Source: Serinus canaria (taxonomy: Eukaryota; Chordata; Aves; Passeriformes; Fringillidae). Taken from it: a stretch of DNA of 64,000 nucleotides. Below the pieces are notes generated by a model. That model was not told the DNA's origin and ran no database searches. It was given only the letters and a program-made list of their open reading frames with translations. Of this stretch, positions 1 to 12,289 are shown in pieces. Positions within the stretch are counted from its first letter, which is position 1, and every line of letters begins with the position of its first letter. The stretch spans positions 61,175,994 through 61,239,993 of the forward strand of contig NC_066316.1 in assembly GCF_022539315.1 (NCBI RefSeq). The letters are read 5' to 3'. The position numbers and the translations under genes are program-made.

Positions 1-119
1 GATCTACATTCATATAAAGAAAATTGTAAAAATCCAGAATGGTTATTAATTCCTACTGAAATAAGAAAGATTGAATGTGTTTCAATGCTTTAATGAAATC
101 TTGTCCTTTTTTTTCCCAG

Positions 120-234
120 TACACATACATTGATGGCTTCAACACTTATGAGACCTTTGCAAGCAAGTATCTAGTCATCACAGAGCTACAGTAAAGCTGT
201 TAACAGAAATCATGATCTGCATTTTGTGGACAAG
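120..234 (+). CDS. Possible exon, unrecognised; coding part 120-194 if real
   Basis: A pyrimidine run ending in CCCAG (to 119) forms a good splice acceptor. From the first base after it the frame is open for 24 codons, starting Tyr-Thr-Tyr-Ile-Asp-Gly-Phe, and closes with TAA at 192-194. A strong donor-like AAG|GTACGT follows at 232-240, and a weaker CA|GTAAAG at 189-196. It could therefore be a terminal coding exon, an alternative exon with an early stop, or a non-coding exon of 115 bp. I do not recognise the peptide. A 24-codon open run has roughly a one-in-three chance of arising at random, so the splice signals carry most of the weight. No partner exon is visible elsewhere in the window. 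Confidence 0.22.
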
Positions 235-2810
235 GTACGTGACTCTAAGATATCTAGGCCAAACCATTGCCCTAAAATCTGAACATGTGCAGGCATACTT
301 AATAACAAATAGGTTATCGGGACTGAAAACTTTGAAGTATTACTTTTGATCTGTAGTGATAGATGCCCAAGTCTGAAAACAGTGTATAAGTTAGTAGTTA
401 TTTTCCAAACACTTAAAGCATGAACAGTTATAGTTATTTATCTGAACATGTTTAGTAACACCCTTAAAGTTATTTATTTTTTAGCATATTTCTTCCATGA
501 GACAAAGTTATCGTTTTTCAGCAGATTTGCCTCTCCTTCTAGAAGCAGAGTTACTTCTGGGCTAACAAATTTCCATGTAATAATGTATGAATTTTCCTTT
601 TATGAATATAGATAGTTTTTCCATCACTTGTATTTCAGTATTTCTGAAACCAGGTGTTAATTTTCAGGGGGATAGGAGGTTTCCAAGCAGCTGCCAGGAC
701 TAATACAGCAGCCAGCAGTAAATGCTGAATAAGCTTAGGTACAAAATCTATACCATCTGGTTTCGGGACTCCTTGGCCAAAAATGTGAGACCAGTTCCTT
801 TCATGTCCAGAAATCTTCCTGTTCATTGGAAATTGTGAAATGGATGTTACCTTTGCATTACCTTTTAGTTCACATCTCAGAGGAAGATTCAACTAATTGT
901 CTTAAGAAAACATTGCATAACTGTAAAACAGGAAACTAAATAATGTGCTCAGGTTTCATAACAAGACAGATGAACACTATTTGACAAGTTGAGATCAAAG
1001 CCCTTTCTCAGCCTCACAGCAGTCCAGTTTTCCAAGCTGCTGTTTCTCAAAGTCAATGATAGCTGCCAGTGCTCAATGCAGAAACAAGGTTCCTCACAGG
1101 AATGATCTCCCCAGACCAGTGAGCCAACAAGAAGATACAAAATGAAGCCCTTGAGGTTTGATTTAAGACTGGGGAAGTAAGGCATGCGGTCCACCTTGGC
1201 TGCCAGTGAGGAAATACTTCTGGTTCCTTAAAGATCGACTGTATTCTACATAATGAATTGCTGTACTGCAGTAATTGATAAAAGAATGGCTTAAGAGTGG
1301 CTTAGTTCAAAGACATGAGTATGAAGGCATAGATATAGCTTGGGCCACTCTGAAGATAACTGAGGAGAGCCAAGCAACAGAACTTCCTCTGAAGACATGG
1401 AAAAAGAGTGTTTCTTGCAATTTTTTAAGCCCAAATCATTTAATCCTTTCTCTCAGGCAGTCATTTACAGATATGCATAATCCACAAGGTCACTCTGTTA
1501 TCAAATCCCTGAAGGAACCAGGCTATCATCCCATCCAAAGAGTCATTTTAACTTTTTATGTCTAGATTATACATTTAAAAAAAATGTGTATCATGAGAAA
1601 CCATACAACCATATTTTTCTTTTGCTATCATGACTGCTTTCAACACGCTGATTAAATCATTGCTTTAAGTGGATGATAAACCCTTTTGAGAAAAGACTGA
1701 CAGCCGGCTGTATTTGGCTAGAACACAGAATTATGATTCCCCAGTCCATAGGCACTATCACAATGCAGATAAAACCGCAGGGGTACTGCTGTTGTGTTCC
1801 TGGTAACCGTGAATTTTTCTACACTGCTAAATAGAAAGATTGCCCTGAGCTCCATAGAGCAAGTTAGAATATCACTATCATCCAATCTAGTAGTAGGTTT
1901 AATTGGAGACAGACTAGCTGGAGGGCATTCTGAATTAACAATTTCACATAGCCAGACTATCTTATAATGCAGTGTAAGTAATTAGTTCAGTAAAGGCAGT
2001 GATTTTGCTGTGTTCATGCTGTAGAACAGTAGTGCCAGTATAAATCTAAAGATAGCACTCGATGTACTTTAAGAGAGAACTTCAGTTACCTTAAAAAAAT
2101 TTAAAAGGCTGTGGTCCAAAGTTCCACTTATCTCTGAATGTATGATAAATGGCTGATCCACAGATAGAGTTTTCTGGTTGCACCCATGAAGTATTTGTAA
2201 GTGATAAGTTAGACAGCTGTAGTGCACTGATATTTTTCAAAATGGCAACAAAGCACACATCAAAATACTGACCAACCATTATATCCCAGAGCAGCTCTTC
2301 CCCACTGTTGAAGCTGTAGATTCCATGCATAAAAAGTCAGACTAGTCCACTGACTGCAAAACCCTTTGGAGAAGAGACATGCCACAAAGTTCAACCCAAT
2401 TCAACAAGCTTTCCTGATTGTCATCTATTTAATTTTCAAGCTGTTACTGATTTTCATCTATTTCATTATATAATGCATTTATTAGAATCTTCTGATTTTA
2501 CTATTTCTGATCTTATGAAAGGTTCAGGGAGTAAATAATACCAAAAAATATGGGTTTTGTTTCACATTATAGTGAAACAAAAATCTAGTTCCAAAAATTC
2601 ATAAATCACTTTTGATACCAGAGAGAAAACATTCCAATGAAAAGAGGAACATCATGCACGGTCTCTGTCCAAGAAAAAAGTAGCAGAAATTTTCTCTCTC
2701 TTTTTCAGTGTTAACAGTCAGAGGGAATACACTCTGGAAATCAATTTTCTTTTACTGGAACTTGATGTGGGTAGTTGCTTGATGTGTTCAGCTTCTGTAT
2801 GGCCCAGGTT
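235..2810. other. Non-coding stretch, nothing supported
   Basis: AT-rich unique-looking sequence. The longest open frames are under 100 codons and unrecognised. I see no repeat family, RNA gene or promoter signature. Confidence 0.5.
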
Positions 2811-2893
2811 CAACAAGACACTTAAAAGCATGGCTGACTTTATTCATGTGGGTATTTAGGTATGTGTTTAAGTACCTTGTTGAATTGGGGCTT
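2811..2893. repeat. Relic of an old palindromic (fold-back) dispersed repeat
   Basis: The left arm (about 2811-2855) contains CACTTAAAAGCATG...ACTTTA...CATGTGGGTA. The right arm (about 2856-2893) contains TTAGGTATGTGTTTAAGTACC followed by TTGTTGAATTGGGGC. The arms are approximate reverse complements, both carrying a CACTTAA/TTAAGT block and a CATGTG-type block. From memory this resembles an ancient dispersed repeat of turtles, crocodilians and birds whose palindromic core reads like AAGCACATGCTTAA. The central loop part seems deleted. Family name not assigned. Confidence 0.4.
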
Positions 2894-5800
2894 ATGTTAG
2901 GTCGTAAGTATTTACTAGGTCAAGCATCCAGGCTAAAAATTTCTCTGTTTTTCCTGGTAACACTGCAAGTAACTCCAGTCACACAATACATTTGGAAGTC
3001 CTTGCAGTGAATTTATCAGGTGATGTTACCCAAGGCAATGGAGAATGCATTTTTGTTCTGTTGGAGAAACCTCTTAATTTGCCTTCTCAGCACAAATTCT
3101 GCAGACTGCTGAGAGGATGTGCACAGGCCAAACTTCAAACATACAGCACAAGAGAGTAACGTTTTATTTAAATATTTATGCTACTGCAGTATCCAGGAGT
3201 TGAAGTTAGTCTTCTGCCCTATTGAATTAGGCACCATAGAGATGCATGAGGTCTCTGCTCCAAGCACTGAAACCAGGGCAAAGTAGTTGGAGAACTGCAT
3301 ATATTTGCCACAATGAAACACTTACCAATATATATCAAAAAGGAGAAAAATTAGGAAGGAAAAATAAAGTGAATGGTTGCTTTTTCTTCCTATAGTTCTG
3401 GCTATTAGCCTGGACATTAGCTTATCAAACGCACAAGTGAGTAAGTTGTTTAGGAAACACAATGATTCCAAGCATTGAGGGAGTATCACTGAGCAAAATT
3501 TTTCTATTTTCTTGGAAGAGAAGATATGATTAAGATGGTGCTCTAGTCTGCTCTTCAGCCCTCTGTTACTGAATTCTAACTCCATGCCACATTTTAGACA
3601 CAAAGGAATGTGTTGTTCAAGGCCCCGTGACAGAAGAAACGATGACTCTTGCAGCTGCTAGCTGTTGCAGGCACCATTAGGAAGTCATAGAGTCTGGCTG
3701 GGAAAACTGGTGCCTTGCTCAAGCTTTGACAGTGTTTGGAACTCATACTCACTGTAAGGGAGCCAGGTTCCTTTCCTTTCTCTACCATTTTCTCTGTATA
3801 AACCACAGTGTCCCACTGTGTTTTAACTTTATTGTCCTGGCAAAAGCTCTTCCAAAACCTTGAATTAGTACTGTTTCTGGCTAAAAGACTGTTGCAGCTC
3901 TACCTAATCAATCTGTGTATGTAGTGGTGCTGTCAGTGTATACATAGCCATAACAGAGCCTGAGCACATGGAAAAGAAAAACTAAGGAAATAAGAAGAGG
4001 GAGCTGCAATTCCCAAGGAGAGCAGAACAGAACCTGGGGCAAAATTCCTTTTGAAACCAAGTTTTACAGATCCATTGCTTACTTACTGCATAATTGTCTT
4101 CCTTCACTTGCTTTTCTTCAGCTGTAATCAACAGAAGTGTTTCTCAGTGTCTTGGTTTACCTCAACATCAAGACTTCAATAATTTGTTTTTTTCCAAGGC
4201 AAACTATTTTATGACTGATTGCTTCTAAATAATTCAGCAAGGCTGAGTGTTGGTTTTGTGAGTTGTGGTGTCTTTTTCTGGAACCAACCCCCCACAATCA
4301 AAATAGCCTTATTTTAACTTTGTGAACTGAGATGTCATGCCTTCCAATTTTCATACAGATTTTCTGTAAAATTTGATTCAGACTGTCAGTTCATAATATA
4401 GGGTTTATTATCATCTTGTTGGTATGAAAAATCTTTGTTGTCTCAAAAATGCCACAAATATATTGGCATGGATTTTAACATTAGTTGGGTACTGTTAACA
4501 TTGACAAAAAATTTCTGGAGACTATTTAAGCCATGTTTCTGTTTTAGAGTAAATTGGATACAATGCTGAAAAAGGAGAAGTCATCACTAGGTTAGAAAAA
4601 CGTCTGTCTTACATCTCACCCATCTTCACTGTGTTTTATTTCACTAATGGGATCTATATATATTTTGAACTCTAAGATTAATATAAACTGTGAACGTCTC
4701 TTGAGGAGGGGGAACACAAGAACAATGAAATGATAGAACAGAAAAAGAATGAAGTTGAAAATTAGGCCAGAAGATTGAAATCAGGACAGATTTAAATCAT
4801 TCTTTGCTGTTTTGTTCATCTTGGTTGTCTGATAAACTACCAAGCAGGACAAAGTTCAGGAGACTTGATATACTGCATGTTAAGCCTTTGTTGTTATAAG
4901 GTGAACTCCTGTTCTCCAGCTTGCTCTCCTCGTCTCCCACGCTTGTTGTTTTAATACAGAGGAAAGTTCAACTCCCCCTGCTTAACTCCAGTACCTCTTA
5001 ATGAGGGAACTGTAACACTATCCAGTCGTCCCAGCACCCGTCAATCAGAATTTCATTGCTTTGCACAGCTTGACTTATGTCAAAAAGGATGGTTAAAATT
5101 CACCCAAGTCCTGGAAACCTCCTGTTGAGTTAAACAGATCACATCTTAGCTATGGGAGGATTTTTTGTTTGTTTTGGTTGGGTTTTAAATGGTCAAAGGG
5201 CAAGAAGCATTATTTGCAAAAGCTCTTTCACATAACTGGTTCTTGGGATGATGGTATCAGCAAGATGATTTACACATCATATATTTAGAGTCAAAAGCAA
5301 TAGACTTTCATGTGCCAATGAAAAGAAACATCATTTACAGAAAAGTCTGATCACACAAAATAGATCCTTTAGCCTATTGTGGTTAAGAAAAATCTCTTAG
5401 AGTATACATGCATTATCTTTGACAGCGTGGGCTTTACATTTACAAATGAGTAAAAATCAGAGCATAAGGCTCAAAGCCAGCGAACTTGAATCATGGGAGG
5501 CAACGTTGTTTATGGGCAGCAGCACTTGAACCATCATTCCTGCCTCCTTGAAGGTTCACATACACATTATATGGTTATTGCAATTGCTGCAGGAGAAACA
5601 ACACAAGTAAGCATTTGCAGACACTTGGCTTGTGCTTACTGTAGCTCAAGTTGTACCTTCCAAGAGTTTTTAGAATATTCATTTTTTTCCCTAGTTTTTT
5701 GTTTCAGTGAAACTGAAAACTCTATTAAACTGTGAAATTATTGTATTGTGTTACAGGAAGCCTCCAAGTTTATAGAAACAGGAATGTCTCTGTGATGGAG

Positions 5801-6384
5801 GATAAAAGATTCATGTTATCCTTGTTTACAAGACAGTTCAAAGGATACCATAAACTACTGCCTCTGAAGTGACAGTGTTAGGCATATTTTTCTCTGTAAA
5901 TAGAGTCAGTACAAGGAGACGACATTTAAAAATGGTGGCTCTACATCCATAAAAGATTAATTATTTAGAGGAAGTATAAATTGCCTATAAGCAATAGCTC
6001 TTATATTTTTTAATGGTGACTCAAGTACAGGGAATGACTGAGTAGGCCAGTCTTCTTTATTCTGAAAAATAAAACACCAAAGGAAAATAAGAAGAATTTG
6101 CATAATCATGAGAGGCATAGAGGTGAATAAAGACCAGCTGCTCACTATTTTCTCCAGTGAAAAGCCAGGAGGGCATCAAGTGAAGACTGCATATTCTGAT
6201 CCAAGAAAATGTGACAGGTAGGGTCTTCTTGTAGTATGGGCAGTAGTGGACATTGTATAGAGATGTGTTTGAGAGGACACTACACCAGGTAATGGAAGAG
6301 AAATCTTTTAGAGAGTACTAAGTGTAAGCAAACTACACCTGATTCTGGAAGTCTCTCAGCTAGAAATTGTGTAAAACTGGGAGT
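2894..6384. other. Non-coding stretch, nothing supported
   Basis: Contains short T-rich runs (for example near 5161-5187) and open frames of at most 93 codons on either strand, none recognised. No transposon similarity that I can see. Confidence 0.5.
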
Positions 6385-6595
6385 CTTCGTAGCACACTTG
6401 TTCGCTCGCTCTGTTCTTGTTTTTCCCGAGTCATCTGCTTATGATTATTGTTCTCCATGGATTTCTCCCTAAAAACGTACTTCATTCATGTCTAATATCA
6501 GCTACCCACCCAGAGCAAAGGACGATGAAATTTAAAAGTCAGCAAAAATATAAGCGTCATCAAAGAGGAAGAAAGTGTCCAAACTAGAGCACGTG
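6385..6595. promoter_or_regulatory. Local CpG cluster, candidate regulatory or conserved element
   Basis: About eight CpG dinucleotides fall in some 210 bp (three within 6387-6409, then CCGAG, ACGTAC, ACGATG, GCGTC and CACGTG), in a neighbourhood where CpG is rare. CACGTG near 6590 is a perfect E-box core. CpG retention can reflect constraint, low germline methylation or a recent insertion. The sequence alone cannot separate these. Confidence 0.2.
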
Positions 6596-7013
6596 GGTGG
6601 AGCAGAGGCATGCCAATGCTATCACCACTCCTTCAAGGCATCCAGCTCAAGTGAAAGATTTGGCATTGCTCAGCGGTGCTCCTCCCAAAAGGAAGGGACA
6701 GAGAGAGGGAACACTAGACCCCATCAAGTTTCCTTCCATAGAAGCTGAGAACCACCAGCTTAGACAGGGCCAGGAGGAGTTTGGTGAGAAAGTCTTGTGA
6801 CTTAGTAGGTCCTCGGGTGCAGAGGTTGTAAATGAGAATCTGAGGGAAGAAATGCAGCCACAACATCAAGAACTGAAGGACCCAGATGAACTGTAGGGTT
6901 GTGCACTGAATGCACATAGATGCCAGAGCTCCTCTCTCACTGGAAGTCAGGGACCTTACATATCAACTTGTGCAACACTAATCTACATCCATATGCCAGC
7001 TCCTCATTCCCCC
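6588..7013 (+). pseudogene. Coding-like stretch with in-frame stops, coiled-coil-like residues
   Basis: One frame stays open from 6588 to 7013 apart from TGA at 6798-6800 and TAG at 6894-6896, and it ends at a TGA at 7011-7013. Residues around the first stop have a charged, heptad-like look: a segment reading IEAENHQLRQGQEEF before the stop and ENLREEMQPQHQELKD after it. Two stops in about 142 codons is fewer than expected in AT-rich DNA. It may be a decayed coiled-coil gene, a retroelement fragment or chance. No start codon is convincing (the track begins at GTG 6597) and I recognise no family. Confidence 0.2.
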
Positions 7014-10000
7014 TGAATAGTTTGTAGTCTGCACTCATTCTCGGCTTTAGTATTTACCAAAGCTCTTTTGGATGAAAAATCTAAGCACCAAGTGGGCCAG
7101 TTGTGCGGGCAGCATCATCCATCTCATAAGTCCTGGTTGTTTTGGCACATTTCTCTCTCCACATCTCACACAAGTCAAGGCTCACACTTTCTGCAGTGAG
7201 TGAAGACGCTGGTACTCATTAGCATGTCCAATGGTGTCTGTGAGGAAAGGGAGGATGAGGCAGTACTTGCAGCACAGTGCACACCACTGATGTGCAGCAA
7301 GGATAAAATCTAGCCTTCTGAATGGCTGAGACACAAGCAGTGCAGAAACAGGCCAGTCTGCCTCGTTTGGTCCAGAGTCAGTCTTTGGTGTGAGTATCAC
7401 CAGGAATATCACTATGGCCTACAAATAAAAACTAACATGTAGCATCACAGCTCCAGCATCTCAGAGTTCAAAACTCAACATCTGTGAAAGGTTGTATACG
7501 GCTGTTTCAGGTGTTTTGGATTCTTGGGTGACCCTGGTTGCTGTCACTGAACATCATTGCTCCCGGCACAGTCTGAAGAACCCCCCTGTGGCCAGCTCCC
7601 ACAGACAGACAGCCATTCTGGGAGACTGACCCCAGGCGATTTTGGAGAAGATCCCAACAGGTAGCATCCCACAGCCTTGGTCTCACCACCTGGTTTGCTC
7701 AGACAGGCTGTTTGTGAGCCTCCTGTAAGGCAGCATGTCAGGGAGCATGCCATGAGTCTGGTTTCGTGTCAAAGGTTGTGTAGACGTAGGCAAAGTGATT
7801 TAAAAAGCCAAGTGAAGAGAGAGCTAAGTCTATTCAAATATCAGATGCCATAATTCATCCTGATTAGTCTGGGATGATTCAACAGCTGTAACCATTTAGG
7901 CTACAATTCAGAAAGGCAAATACTTTAATCTAATGCTAGCAGGGGATTGCCAAGGAAAGGGAGGAACTGAAAAGAAAATACATCAATATTGCAGACTTCA
8001 TCCTGGAAACAGAATTCCAAAACTTCATTAAAATTCTTATACTGAATGTATAAAAATATAACTCATTTATTTTAAAAAAATATTAAAATTGTTCCAATTT
8101 GTTTAGAAGGATCGAGAGCAGCCGAGTTGAATGCAATGTAGACAAAACCTAGGTCCAAGAAAAATAATGAAGAATACTATTATCCCACAGTTCCTTGTCA
8201 TGGAGGCATCTAAAATTTAGTGGGCTCCTCTGTTATGTCTTGTCATTGTCTTAAAGCTCCCTAAGTGCCTGCATAGCCACAACAGGTCCTCAGCTGTGAG
8301 GCGTGTTCTCACTTACGCTCTACCATGATGCAGAAATTAGGATGTCTCTCTGCAGCTGCAGTCCATTACAGCTTGCTTCCAGCACATGTAAGTGTGCTGA
8401 GGTCGGCACGTAGCACAGCATGGCCAGCTCCTCACAAGAACTTGGCCGGTGCTGGCAGCAGCTTTTCCTCTGGATGCTCTGGCAAAGGACATAAAAGAAC
8501 ACAAGATAAATGTGGCCTGGAGGAGTCTGGCCCTGCAGGTGAGGTAGAAGACCATCTAACCTTCAGTGTAATGCAAATGAGTCACTGACATTATATTAGG
8601 ATTGACTTGAGCCTTAAATATGTAATGCCCTTATGGGCTAATCACTAATCACTATCAAGGAAAAAAAATAAGTGCTCAGGTAGTGTCTTTCCTTCAGTTC
8701 ACAAGGTTAATTGCTGGTCTTCAATAAAGACCAAAAGGAGACACTTAGACACTGAGTTCCAGTTGGGATGGAAACTTCCCAGAGCAGCCAAGTCAGTAAC
8801 TGCAGCACCACTGAGTGCAAATGCACTGATACCATCAGTGTAAAAAAGAGTTAGATCCTCTTTCAGCCAATTTGTTCTTATAAATTGTTTACTATTGTTA
8901 AAGTAAACAGAGTTTAAGGCAAGCTTTCTCTCTGGGGCACAGTAGCTAGTCTTGGGAGTCAACTGGGATTTTTTTAAGGTCATTTGAAATAAGCTGCTTT
9001 TTCTGAAAGATACTGGGTTTTAGTGGGAGAAAGAAAGTTGGCCACCTGTTTGCACACAGTCAAAAGGAGTGGTTGGGCTCAGCCCCCTAATTGTTCACAT
9101 TTGACATTAATTGCTCTATACAAATTCAGTGGCCGTGCTCGCTCTAGTTCCTAGCAACACTACATGAATATTTCATTTTTAATTTTTTTTAAATGAGATA
9201 CCTTCCAATAGGTAGTACAATATCAACATATTGCCATCAATGTATATGTAGAGATTTGTGGTTTGTGCAGTATAGCAATATAGCTGCAGGCTTGGGAGGT
9301 TTTCCCACTAGGAACAATTTCCCGAGTCTAGTGCTTCAGGAACTCAGCAGGTACATAGTGCAATGTTAAAGCAGTACATTTTAAAGGGAGCTGGGAACTT
9401 AAAATTGAAATAATCTAGAAAAAAAAAAGAAGACTAGGTAAAACTGCCTAGTTTATTTCTTTTATGTTTAAGAAAATACAGGTAAACTCAGCAGAAGCAT
9501 TTTGTGGTACAGCTGTGACAGTACTGGTACTCCTGGGAGAAGGATCAGGTAAGAGTTCCAGAATGGCAACAATGTACATTACATTTTAAATCCTCTTATG
9601 AGAAATAGCTTCCTTCATAAATTGTGTTCTTAAAAATTGAGTGTAATCTGATAGATGTAGGGAGGGAAAATCAGATGTGACACCAACAGAAGCTGATTTT
9701 TAAGCAAACTGTTTCAATATTGGTAGGGAGATTTAAATAAAGGTGTATTTTAATGTCTTGAGATTATTACAGAACTAGTCTTAGTCAGACAATGTCAAAA
9801 TACAGCTGATCCAAATTATCAGATTGTACTTTCAGGGTATCTTCAAGAAAATTCATTCAAGTAGTGCCAACCCAGCTTAGTGATGTATGGCACCACACAA
9901 ACTCAGGGACTGTCCTGACTCAAACTGAGCTAGGTTTGATGTCTCTGCACAAGTTTCGTGATTAATGCACAACCTGAAAATTTCCTTTGGATAATCAAAA

Positions 10001-10099
10001 ACTGACTGCATCTATGGTATACCAGGAAGAAGAAAAAAAAAATGTTCCAAATTCTGACCCATCTAGCAGCAACAGATAAACTTCAGGGGTTCAGAGGAC
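7014..10099. other. Non-coding stretch with small overlapping open frames
   Basis: Two minus-strand frames overlap at 7507-7753 (60 and 69 codons) in a GC-richer patch. At 8320-8588 frames of 60-87 codons overlap on both strands. Their overlap on different strands and frames argues for low stop density from base composition, not for genes. The remainder (8700-10099) shows nothing recognisable. Confidence 0.45.
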
Positions 10100-10805
10100 A
10101 GCTGAGGTTTGAAGTGACTTTCTGCAATCATCTAGTCAACTCTCCCTGCTCAGAGAAGAGTCAGGTAGAGCAGGTTGTCCATAACCTTCCCTAGTCAGAT
10201 TTTTGAAATATCCAAGGATGGATGTTTCCACAGCCTTTCTGGGCAACCCTTCCGATGTTTGATCATCCTTACTATAAAAAAGGTTTTTTCTGTGCTTAAA
10301 TGGAGCTTCCTGTTTGCGCCTATTTCCTCTTGTCCTTTCACTGGGCACCAGTGGGAAGCATCTGGCTCTCAACAGACTACCTGTTTCTCTATTCTACCCT
10401 CCTAATCAAAAAGTTTTTTCTCATGTCCTCCCAAGCTACATTTTGTGCCCACTGATCCTTCCTATGTACTTTGCCACCGAAGACAAAAGTTTGGCTCTGA
10501 CATCTTTGTAACTGTATTTCTACTGTTAGGAATCACCCTTTAGGTCTTTCTTTGTCAGGAAGAAACAAGTCCAGCTCGCTCAGAGGTGATGTGTTCTGGG
10601 CTCCTAACCTGTTTGGTAGCTCCTCTAGTCTCTCTCCAGTTTCTCCTTCTTGAACTGGGGCTTAAATGAGATGCTGTATCCCAGGTATGGCCTCCAAAGC
10701 ATCAAGGAAAGTTTGATTCTAACTTTCTGTAATTAACTAGCCATGCTGCTCTTAATGTTGTCCAATATGCTTTCTGCCTTATTCACTCATTTGTTCTCGA
10801 GTCAA
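10100..10805 (-). mobile_element. CR1 LINE fragment, 3' portion, degraded
   Basis: Reverse orientation CR1. Reading the plus strand one meets the reversed 3' UTR (ATCATCTAGTCAACTCTCCCTG near 10128-10149), then the reversed end of ORF2. The minus strand at 10136-10372 gives peptides typical of the CR1 ORF2 C-terminus, such as PSERTRGNRRKQ, KHRKNLFYSKD and GLPRKAV. Similarity continues through a TCTTGTCCTTTCACTGGGCACC block (10328-10349) and a CCAGGTATGGCCTCC block (10681-10695), fading by about 10.8 kb. Frames are broken and the element is 5'-truncated, as usual for CR1. More diverged than the copies at 24.8 kb and 60.6 kb. Confidence 0.88.
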
Positions 10806-11499
10806 ATCCTGTCCTTGCTCTAAAACATAAATACCTAACCATTGTTTGGAGCCAGAACATGACTTTTAGAAGTATTGACATGAACCTCCACCCATCCCTT
10901 CAAAAACTCTCACTGAAAACCCAAACCTTCCACCCTGGCCTAGATGAGAAACCTTGGCTGAAGGCCCAGCAGTTCTTGCAGGCTGCCTAAACCAGGCTTG
11001 GGTGGACCCTGAAATGAGATACAGTCTCTCTTTTCATTATGATGGCAATGGTTTAAAGATAAGCAGTGAAAGAGAAGGAAAATAAGAAGAATTGTATTCA
11101 AGCTGACTGTTAGGAACTTCAAGAAAGAGTAAGAGGCAGAGAATGAAAAAATTAAAATTATCTTTTAAGAATAATGAAGAAGGAGTAAATTGAGAAAATT
11201 ACTTGCATCCGCTGCAAAGCATTTAGCAACTTCCACTCTCAGTAGCTTCACTGGGAGAGGTTGTATTTTGCCAGCTGCTCCCCATGTCTTTAGCAAAACC
11301 ATTTGAAACACTGATCTCATGCTAAATGGTCATATGCCAGCTATTGTGATGATGTCTGATCTGGCCGCCCAAGTGGAATTGCATAATGAGCAAGAATGGA
11401 AATAAGTAGGTGTTTAAAAGTACTTGTGTTCTTAGGGCATGGTTGTGCAAGTCCCTGACTCCTTGAGTTATGGCACTGTTTTACAAAACAGTGGTACCC
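10806..11499. other. Non-coding stretch, nothing supported
   Basis: Unique-looking sequence between the CR1 fragment and the GC-richer block. One unrecognised 60-64 codon frame on each side of 11.2 kb. Confidence 0.5.
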
Positions 11500-12283
11500 A
11501 GTGACACCCATCCCCTTGACTGCGACCACAGCCATAGGACCAGCAGCTTCAGAAGCATTTTCAGTACTGGAGTGTGACCCACGGCATGTTCATCTCTTGT
11601 CTCCCAAGGAAGAAAGAGGGCTTGCATTGAAGCAGCACAAAGCCCGAAACTTGTGTCTTATCATGGAATTACTATCAGAGAGCAGCAAGAACAGGATTGT
11701 ACCATGGAGTCAGACAAATCAACAGCCAAGGGCAGCTCCAGCACAGATCATACCCTCACTAACAGGGCACGATACCACAGGGTCTGTAGCACAACCCCCA
11801 GCATAAGGTATCAACCAGGGCCAGGGTCCACCCAGGGGCTCCAGTAAGGAGCAGAAGGAGAAGGAGCTGCAGACAGAGTTGGAGATATACTGCAGCATGT
11901 GACTGGGGGACTCCAGCTAGCTACAGAGTAGGACTAAGGTCCATTGTGGAGGCAGGGCTGGAGATAATCACACCTAGCTCAGGACAGGACAGAGTGCCAA
12001 TTCGTGACTGTACAGGCAGCCCCTGGACAGAGGAAATGTGGGGGAACATCCTGAGTGGGGCCAGCTGGGGCCACTAAGACCAATTGGTGACCTCAGATGG
12101 CCCTGATTCCGAGAAGAGTCATTTCCCTGTGCTGTGGAAAGATGCCATCTCAGAGAGCAGGAGCAAGCCGGAAGGACAGAAGCCCAAGCAGAAAGTCCAA
12201 GCCATCAGCCTGGCTCTCTTCATTAATGGGGAGTACATGGGCCCAGAGAGGCCAGATCTTGTTTTCCAGGAATGATTAAAAGT
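11500..12283 (+). other. GC-richer block of unknown origin with low stop density
   Basis: This block is visibly richer in G and C than its flanks and carries several plus-strand open frames: 11501-11806 (101 codons), 11653-11847 (64), 12084-12275 (63). A short charged run KEQKEKELQTELEI occurs near 11846-11887 in another frame. No start, splice pattern or domain supports one continuous protein. Options are an old retroelement fragment, a broken gene, or compositional chance. I could not find matching LTRs, a primer binding site or a CR1 relation. Confidence 0.25.
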
Positions 12284-12289
12284 TGTCCT

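Noticed and set aside
120..194. Assignment of the edge exon to an NKAIN-type gene
   Set aside because: A short run resembled a Phe-Ile-Gly-Gly-Phe-Asp motif, but the match covers only a few residues and the likely exon boundary in that family does not fit, so no name is given.
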